A DNA stretch of 57,539 bases. Origin: Candidatus Cybelea sp. GTDB taxonomy: Bacteria > Vulcanimicrobiota > Vulcanimicrobiia > Vulcanimicrobiales > Vulcanimicrobiaceae. This document shows, piece by piece, positions 54,004 through 57,539 of the stretch. The translations under genes were made by a program, and so were the position numbers. The first letter of the stretch is position 1, and the number at the start of each line of letters is the position of its first letter. The notes under the pieces were generated by a model, which had not been told where the DNA came from, did no database searches, and worked only from the letters and a program-made list of their open reading frames with translations. The DNA is taken from the NCBI GenBank assembly GCA_036489315.1, contig DASXFZ010000048.1:1-57539 (forward strand), written 5' to 3'.

Positions 54004-54083
54004 AGCGACCCCTCGCAAAACGCTTATTTTGCGAGGGATCTATCACTCTTCGGGTATTGATTCGAACCAACGATCCGCTGATT
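54004..54083. other. Diverged copy of the tRNA-Asn 3' half and its terminator
   Basis: 54055-54083 (TATTGATTCGAACCAACGA, then TCCGCTGATT) matches the T-arm-to-anticodon-stem part of tRNA-Asn at about five positions in six, in the same orientation. Upstream, a perfect 11-bp hairpin CCCTCGCAAAA/TTTTGCGAGGG (54010-54037) corresponds to the tRNA terminator region. 54004-54016 is identical to 1481-1493 next to the first attachment scar. The anticodon loop and 5' half are missing, so it is not a working tRNA. It may end the minus-strand gene at 54122. Confidence 0.6.
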
Positions 54084-54121
54084 CTCGATGTCTTTATAAG
54101 GACACTACCTTGAGGTTGCGA

Positions 54122-54667
54122 TTATTTGATCGTGCCGTTCCAAGTGGCAGGCCCTGCCATATGTTGCGCGTTCCAAACATCAACCGATATCGGTTGGCCG
54201 GAGTTGAGGGTCCAGCAACCCTGGCCGTAGTTACCGGTGAAGCCCGTAATGATGATTTCTTTTTTGCTCCACTTCTTAACATTTAATGTCACTTCGTTTG
54301 GATTGCTGCCTTCATAACCGGCGTTCCAAGTATCGTAAGAGCCGAAATATTCACATTCAGGGTTGGTAACGATAATTTCGATGCAGCACGAGTCGCCGTC
54401 ATACGGCTTCATCTTCCCGAAGCCTTTACCCCTTATGACGATCTTCTGCGTTTGTTCCGCTTGGATTGGAGTCACGCTTTTGATAACGGGACGGGCATCT
54501 GGTGCAATGAACCGTAAAGCCGAGATTGTACTGGCGCCCGAAATAGCATTAGCGCCTGAGACGGCATTAGCGCCTGGAACGGCATTAGCGCCTGGAACGG
54601 CATTAGCGGCACAACCCGCTAACATCGCCCCGGCAAATGCAAAAGCCAGTGCTTGACGTAAAAACAT
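54122..54667 (-). CDS. Lipoprotein with hexapeptide repeats and IPT/TIG-like domain
   Basis: A 181-residue lipoprotein. Leader QALAFAFAGAMLAGC with a lipobox at residues 15-18, then about five hexapeptide repeats (NAVPGA, NAVPGA, NAVSGA, NAISGA, STISAL) as a flexible stalk, and an IPT/TIG-like beta domain starting VIKSVTPIQAEQTQKIVIRG. Four cysteines (DSCCIEI, NPECEYF, QGCWTL) may form disulfides. AAAGGAT lies upstream of the ATG. The A+T content is higher than in the core genes around it, hinting at transfer, which fits its place next to a tRNA-like scar. Confidence 0.7.
   Translation of the reverse strand: MFLRQALAFAFAGAMLAGCAANAVPGANAVPGANAVSGANAISGASTISALRFIAPDARPVIKSVTPIQAEQTQKIVIRGKGFGKMKPYDGDSCCIEIIVTNPECEYFGSYDTWNAGYEGSNPNEVTLNVKKWSKKEIIITGFTGNYGQGCWTLNSGQPISVDVWNAQHMAGPATWNGTIK
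54529..54618. repeat. Tandem 18-bp repeat inside a lipoprotein gene
   Basis: Units of 18 bases (CATTAGCGCCTGGAACGG and variants) start at 54547, 54565, 54583 and 54601, with a more diverged unit before them. They encode the hexapeptide NAVPGA on the minus strand and keep the reading frame, so unit number could change without breaking the gene. Confidence 0.75.
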
Positions 54668-54989
54668 ACCGGTATATCCTTTCTGGCCTTCAGAGATTTG
54701 AGCAAACGGGACGCCACGCAGCTGAACGGCTTTTTACGAGCGCCTCCTTATCGGCAGATTTGCCGGCTTCCGATGGACCACCTGCTTGCTTTCCTTCGAC
54801 TGACCGTCTCTTTGAGGTCGACTTACTGCATCGACGGGAGGAATGACATGTGCGCGGCCTCTTGCGGCCCTCGAAGTAGTAAGCCAGCGTCTTGGGCACG
54901 CGGATATTCGTAGTACGGCCGAGCGATATTTGGACGTATACCAAACACGGGACGCTGTCGAACGCGCGCGTCGCGCAGATCGCAACCGA
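54668..54989. other. Gene-poor spacer; nothing convincing seen
   Basis: These 322 bases carry only short overlapping frames of arginine-rich composition in several phases, typical of non-coding GC-rich DNA. They include the promoter region of the 54122-54667 lipoprotein (AAAGGAT ribosome site just upstream of its ATG) and the 3' flank of the outer-membrane protein gene. I see no RNA or repeat. Confidence 0.4.
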
Positions 54990-55787
54990 TTACAGGATCC
55001 ACCTTAGCGAGATTCGAGTCGTCCACCCTGGCGTGTCGACAGCACGCGACAAATTTTGTTCGGCTTCGAGCGTCGCCTGCAGCGGCAAGAGGTTCCCGAT
55101 TGGGCCGAACCTGCTGAAGTGGCCAAATGCTTTCGTGATACGGCCTCCTATTGGTACTTCGATCCACTTATTGAGCACCCAATCGTACGTAATACTCATA
55201 GTGGAAAAACCGACGCTCCACCCGTAGGGCAGCGACAGGTCAACGATCGGTTCGATCTTAGACTTTCCTACAGCGGCGCGCGAGGAGGGTCCCATGATCG
55301 AAAAATAGTTCTGTGTATAGAAGCCTACCCGCCACCGTCCCGACTGGTATTGATAGCCGAATGCAGGTCCGAGGGAATACTTGCCCGACCCTAGCGATGA
55401 GTTTCGACTCGTTGGGATGCGAGCGGTCAAGCCGGCGAAGTAGTGCGTCGCTTCGGTATCGAAGAAACGAAGGCTCGTTAGCGACAGGTCTCCCGCGCCG
55501 GTCACGGACTCGGCGGGCGCGGAGGTCACGACCGGCAGCTTTAGCCGCAACAGATAGCGGTTCCCGGGGACGAGCATTTGGCCACTGAAATTGAGCTGCG
55601 TGCTGGATCCCGAATCGCCGGTATAATCGGGAGAGATCTCTTCCTGCACCTGAACGTAGGTCGGCGGTAACTGCGGTGCGGGCGACGGGCTCGCCACCGC
55701 TTCGGGATCAGCCGATGCTTTCAGCGGCGTCGATGCGAGTATTAGCGCGAAGATTACCGTGCAACTGAAGAATCGCGAGGCGGCCAT
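54990..55787 (-). CDS. Outer-membrane beta-barrel-like protein
   Basis: From ATG 55787 the product has 265 residues: signal peptide RFFSCTVIFALILASTPLKA, a short proline-rich linker (AVASPSPAPQLPPTYVQVQE), and then alternating hydrophobic/polar strands with aromatic girdle residues. Examples are NRYLLRLKLPVVTS, GPAFGYQYQSGRWRVGFYTQ and TRISLRWIL at the C-terminus. This pattern fits a 10-12 strand transporter or porin-like barrel, similar to transporter-type proteins that solve as MetA-pathway/phenol-degradation meta barrels. The ligand is unknown. A longer frame to 55868 adds only a basic leader and was rejected. Confidence 0.7.
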   Translation of the reverse strand: MAASRFFSCTVIFALILASTPLKASADPEAVASPSPAPQLPPTYVQVQEEISPDYTGDSGSSTQLNFSGQMLVPGNRYLLRLKLPVVTSAPAESVTGAGDLSLTSLRFFDTEATHYFAGLTARIPTSRNSSLGSGKYSLGPAFGYQYQSGRWRVGFYTQNYFSIMGPSSRAAVGKSKIEPIVDLSLPYGWSVGFSTMSITYDWVLNKWIEVPIGGRITKAFGHFSRFGPIGNLLPLQATLEAEQNLSRAVDTPGWTTRISLRWIL

Positions 55788-55932
55788 TGTGACACTACTA
55801 ACCCGGCCGCCCGCCGCAACTCCTGCATTCGTTCTCCGCTTTTGATGTGACGTGGACGCGCGACTCATCCCGCCGTATGATGAAGAGGGGTCAGCGGGCT
55901 AGTGGGACCACTGCACGCGAAATTGGAGACGC

Positions 55933-56577
55933 TTCGTAGCAAATGAGTGCGCCGGCAATTACTCAAAGTACAGCGTAACCGAGTATCCCAAGGGTCAGAC
56001 AATGCACAGCATCAGCATTACGGACGGGATCAACTATCCCGCTGGCCTCGCAGTCGACAGTGCTCTAACGTTGTATGTCTCGAACGTTAAAGGTGTTGCC
56101 AATATCTCAGAGTATGCGGCTGGTGCGACTTCCCCTTCGAGGGTCATTAGCGGACAGGGCCTTACCGCGCCATGGGGCCTAACGCTCGATGCCAAGCAGA
56201 ATCTTTACGTCGCAGATTATGTTACAGACCAAATTTTTAAGATACCGAAGGGAACGAGCAACGTAAACCCTCTTAACTTGCAGGGACTTAAGAAACCTAT
56301 AGACGTGGCATTCGACTCGTCGGGTAATCTGTGGGTAGCCGACCTGAAGGGATTTGTCAACGTTTACCCTCCGGGAGCGACCAGTCCGAGTGAAACGTTG
56401 AGTGAGGGATATACGGAACCTTTTGCGATATCGGAGGATGCCGCCGGCACCGTCGTCGTCGCAAATTGGCACGATCCTGATGCGCTCTACGAGTACGCTC
56501 CAGATCAATTCTCACCTGAGGCGACACTTACGAAGAATATTAAGATATCAACCGGGGTTCTCCTTAAAAAGCCATAG
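55933..56577 (+). pseudogene. 5'-truncated NHL-like beta-propeller gene
   Basis: Propeller sequence begins without any start or leader at about 55933 (FVANECAGNYSKYSVTEYPK, where relatives read LYVAN...). It continues through an internal ATG at 56002 with GLAVDSALTLYVSNVKGVAN, GLTLDAKQNLYVADYVTDQI, VAFDSSGNLWVADLKGF and VYPPGATSPSETLSEG to the TAG at 56577. The signal peptide, lipobox and first blades are gone, so the product, if made from 56002, would stay in the cytoplasm. The fragment lies upstream of an intact relative and of an insertion sequence. Confidence 0.65.
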
Positions 56578-56614
56578 TATTCGCCAAGACAGCGTTATAA
56601 CGGAGCGAAATGAA

Positions 56615-57412
56615 ATGAAATTGATCCGAAGATCGGGACTATGGCTCGCGGCGTCGCCGCTCGCAGCAATGCTTGTCGGCTGCTCGAGCGCAACGCTTTC
56701 GAGCGTCTGGCCTCCCGATAGTGGTATGCCAAAGTCTGGTGGGACGCCGACAAACGCAGTGCGAGCGCTGCCGGAATGGCTACATACGCCTGACGAGCGA
56801 TCGTTCCACCGTACCCTCGCGCCTGGGAGCGCCGGAAAAGGGATTTACGTCAGCTCCTTTGACGGGACCGAGGTCGAAGGCTTCAGCATGGCGGGCAGAG
56901 GACCGCGTTGTACCGTTTCTACTGGGAACGGCGCCTACGTCAACGGTATCGCCGTCGACCCTAAGGGCAGCCTGATCGTTCCACTTGGCGGCCCCGAATC
57001 GATCGCCGTTTACCGTGGGCCGAACATGTGCGGACCTGAAGGCGGCTCCTTTAGCGACCCCTACGGGCAGCCCAGCGATGCCGCCAGTATGAACGCGATT
57101 ACGGGTACGATCGCCGTCGCCAACATCGTAGGACAGGGGAGCAGCGCAGGTAACATCGCCATCTGTTCGCTAAAAGCCGGCTGCACGAAGGAGCTTACGA
57201 ACCCCAACGTTGTTGGATACGCCGGCGGGGTCGCGATGGCCGGGAACGGCGATTGCTGGCTGACCTCGGATAGATTTGGTAGCTATTACATCTATCCCCC
57301 GGCGATGACGTACTGGAAGGGTTGCACCGGGTCGGGCGAAGCGGTTACGGGCTATCAAAACAAAGGCTACGGCAGCATTAGCATCGACTCGCACGGCTAC
57401 CTAGTGTTGTGA
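56615..57412 (+). CDS. Secreted beta-propeller-like lipoprotein, possibly shortened
   Basis: A 265-residue lipoprotein with leader KLIRRSGLWLAASPLAAMLV and lipobox VGCS, then propeller-like units: GIYVSSFDGTEVEGFSMAGR, GIAVDPKGSLIVPLGG, GTIAVANIVGQGSSAGNIAI and GVAMAGNGDCWLTSD. CGGAG lies nine bases before the ATG. The protein stops at SISIDSHGYLVL, in the middle of what would be a blade, just 12 bases before the promoter of the transposase gene. An insertion may have removed its C-terminus; a naturally short form cannot be excluded. Confidence 0.7.
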   Translation: MKLIRRSGLWLAASPLAAMLVGCSSATLSSVWPPDSGMPKSGGTPTNAVRALPEWLHTPDERSFHRTLAPGSAGKGIYVSSFDGTEVEGFSMAGRGPRCTVSTGNGAYVNGIAVDPKGSLIVPLGGPESIAVYRGPNMCGPEGGSFSDPYGQPSDAASMNAITGTIAVANIVGQGSSAGNIAICSLKAGCTKELTNPNVVGYAGGVAMAGNGDCWLTSDRFGSYYIYPPAMTYWKGCTGSGEAVTGYQNKGYGSISIDSHGYLVL

Positions 57413-57424
57413 GTTATAAGTTCA

Positions 57425-57453
57425 TTGCAATAACACGAGACTTTTGGTATACT
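57425..57453 (+). promoter_or_regulatory. Promoter of the IS630-type transposase gene
   Basis: TTGCAA (57425-57430), a 17-bp spacer and TATACT (57448-57453) make a good sigma-70-type promoter. The GTG start codon follows after six bases, so the transcript would be leaderless. Confidence 0.65.
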
Positions 57454-57459
57454 GGATAA

Positions 57460-57539
57460 GTGAGGAAATCCAGGCAAACCGTTCGTGGCCGACCCAAGCG
57501 AGACCTCAATCTTACGCGCGACGAGCGAGAACAACTGGA
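57460..57539 (+). CDS. Start of an IS630-family transposase (cut by window edge)
   Basis: GTG 57460 opens RKSQR-like sequence RKSRQTVRGRPKRDLNLTRD followed by EREQL, which resembles the N-terminal HTH start of IS630-type transposases (RGRPK...LT-x-x-EREQL). Only 26 codons are inside the window, so the catalytic DDE part is not seen. The promoter directly upstream and the interrupted lipoprotein gene before it fit an insertion-sequence left end. The terminal inverted repeat was not defined. Confidence 0.6.
   Translation, partial: MRKSRQTVRGRPKRDLNLTRDEREQL

Overview
The window looks like chromosomal DNA of a GC-rich, Gram-negative-type (diderm) bacterium from a little-studied lineage. A heptose epimerase for LPS and two TonB-dependent receptors point to an outer membrane. 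SpoVS and YmdB, usually known from spore-formers and their relatives, sit beside them. Several genes start directly at a predicted transcription start, and there are many secreted beta-propeller lipoproteins. This mix fits Candidatus Eremiobacterota (WPS-2) best, but that placement is inference; no rRNA or other phylogenetic marker is present.

Layout. 1-6.06 kb is accessory: a cut-off and a complete propeller lipoprotein, then a decayed island bounded by 19-bp direct repeats (1515-1533 and 5984-6002). The second repeat is the 3' end of a tRNA-Asn gene, and two damaged tyrosine integrases lie between them. 6.1-8.1 kb carries a primase-polymerase and ATP-dependent DNA ligase pair. 8.1-11.9 kb is the methyl cycle (ahcY-metK plus a secreted protein, with a divergent cyclodeaminase). 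11.92-12.09 kb is a long inverted-repeat element. 12.1-14.6 kb is a coupled operon of an unknown gene, ymdB, spoVS and a PHP phosphoesterase. 15.3-19.7 kb has a TonB receptor, hldD and a histidine-rich anchored protein. 19.7-22.3 kb has divergent redox modules: MauE-like plus thioredoxin, and two SCO proteins. 22.3-24.4 kb is an ECF sigma factor, its zinc anti-sigma factor and an RseB-like protein, facing a giant TonB receptor. 28.2-32.5 kb is a tightly coupled operon etfB-etfA-TPR-deacetylase. 32.6-41.3 kb holds an M61 peptidase, a lipoprotein, a phospholipase C-like gene broken by an amber codon, several small secreted proteins, a UBP zinc finger, a response regulator and a peptide-type solute-binding protein. 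41.3-44.4 kb has an amidohydrolase and a MerR regulator with a SnoaL-like gene; matching MerR-type promoters precede both of the last two. 44.6-52.5 kb has two very large ATPase regulators on either side of two propeller lipoproteins. 52.6-57.5 kb is again accessory: GloVer-repeat and IPT-like lipoproteins, a third tRNA-Asn-like scar, an outer-membrane protein, broken and intact propeller proteins, and the first codons of an IS630-type transposase at the window edge.

Two themes run through the window: lineage-specific secreted or lipid-anchored proteins at island edges, and very compact operons with 4-bp stop/start overlaps using ATG, GTG, TTG and apparently CTG. The most notable non-coding signals are a strong terminator embedded in the end of a convergent thioredoxin gene, the 168-bp foldback element, and the paired MerR promoters. 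Calls rest on reading motifs by eye; no searches were run.
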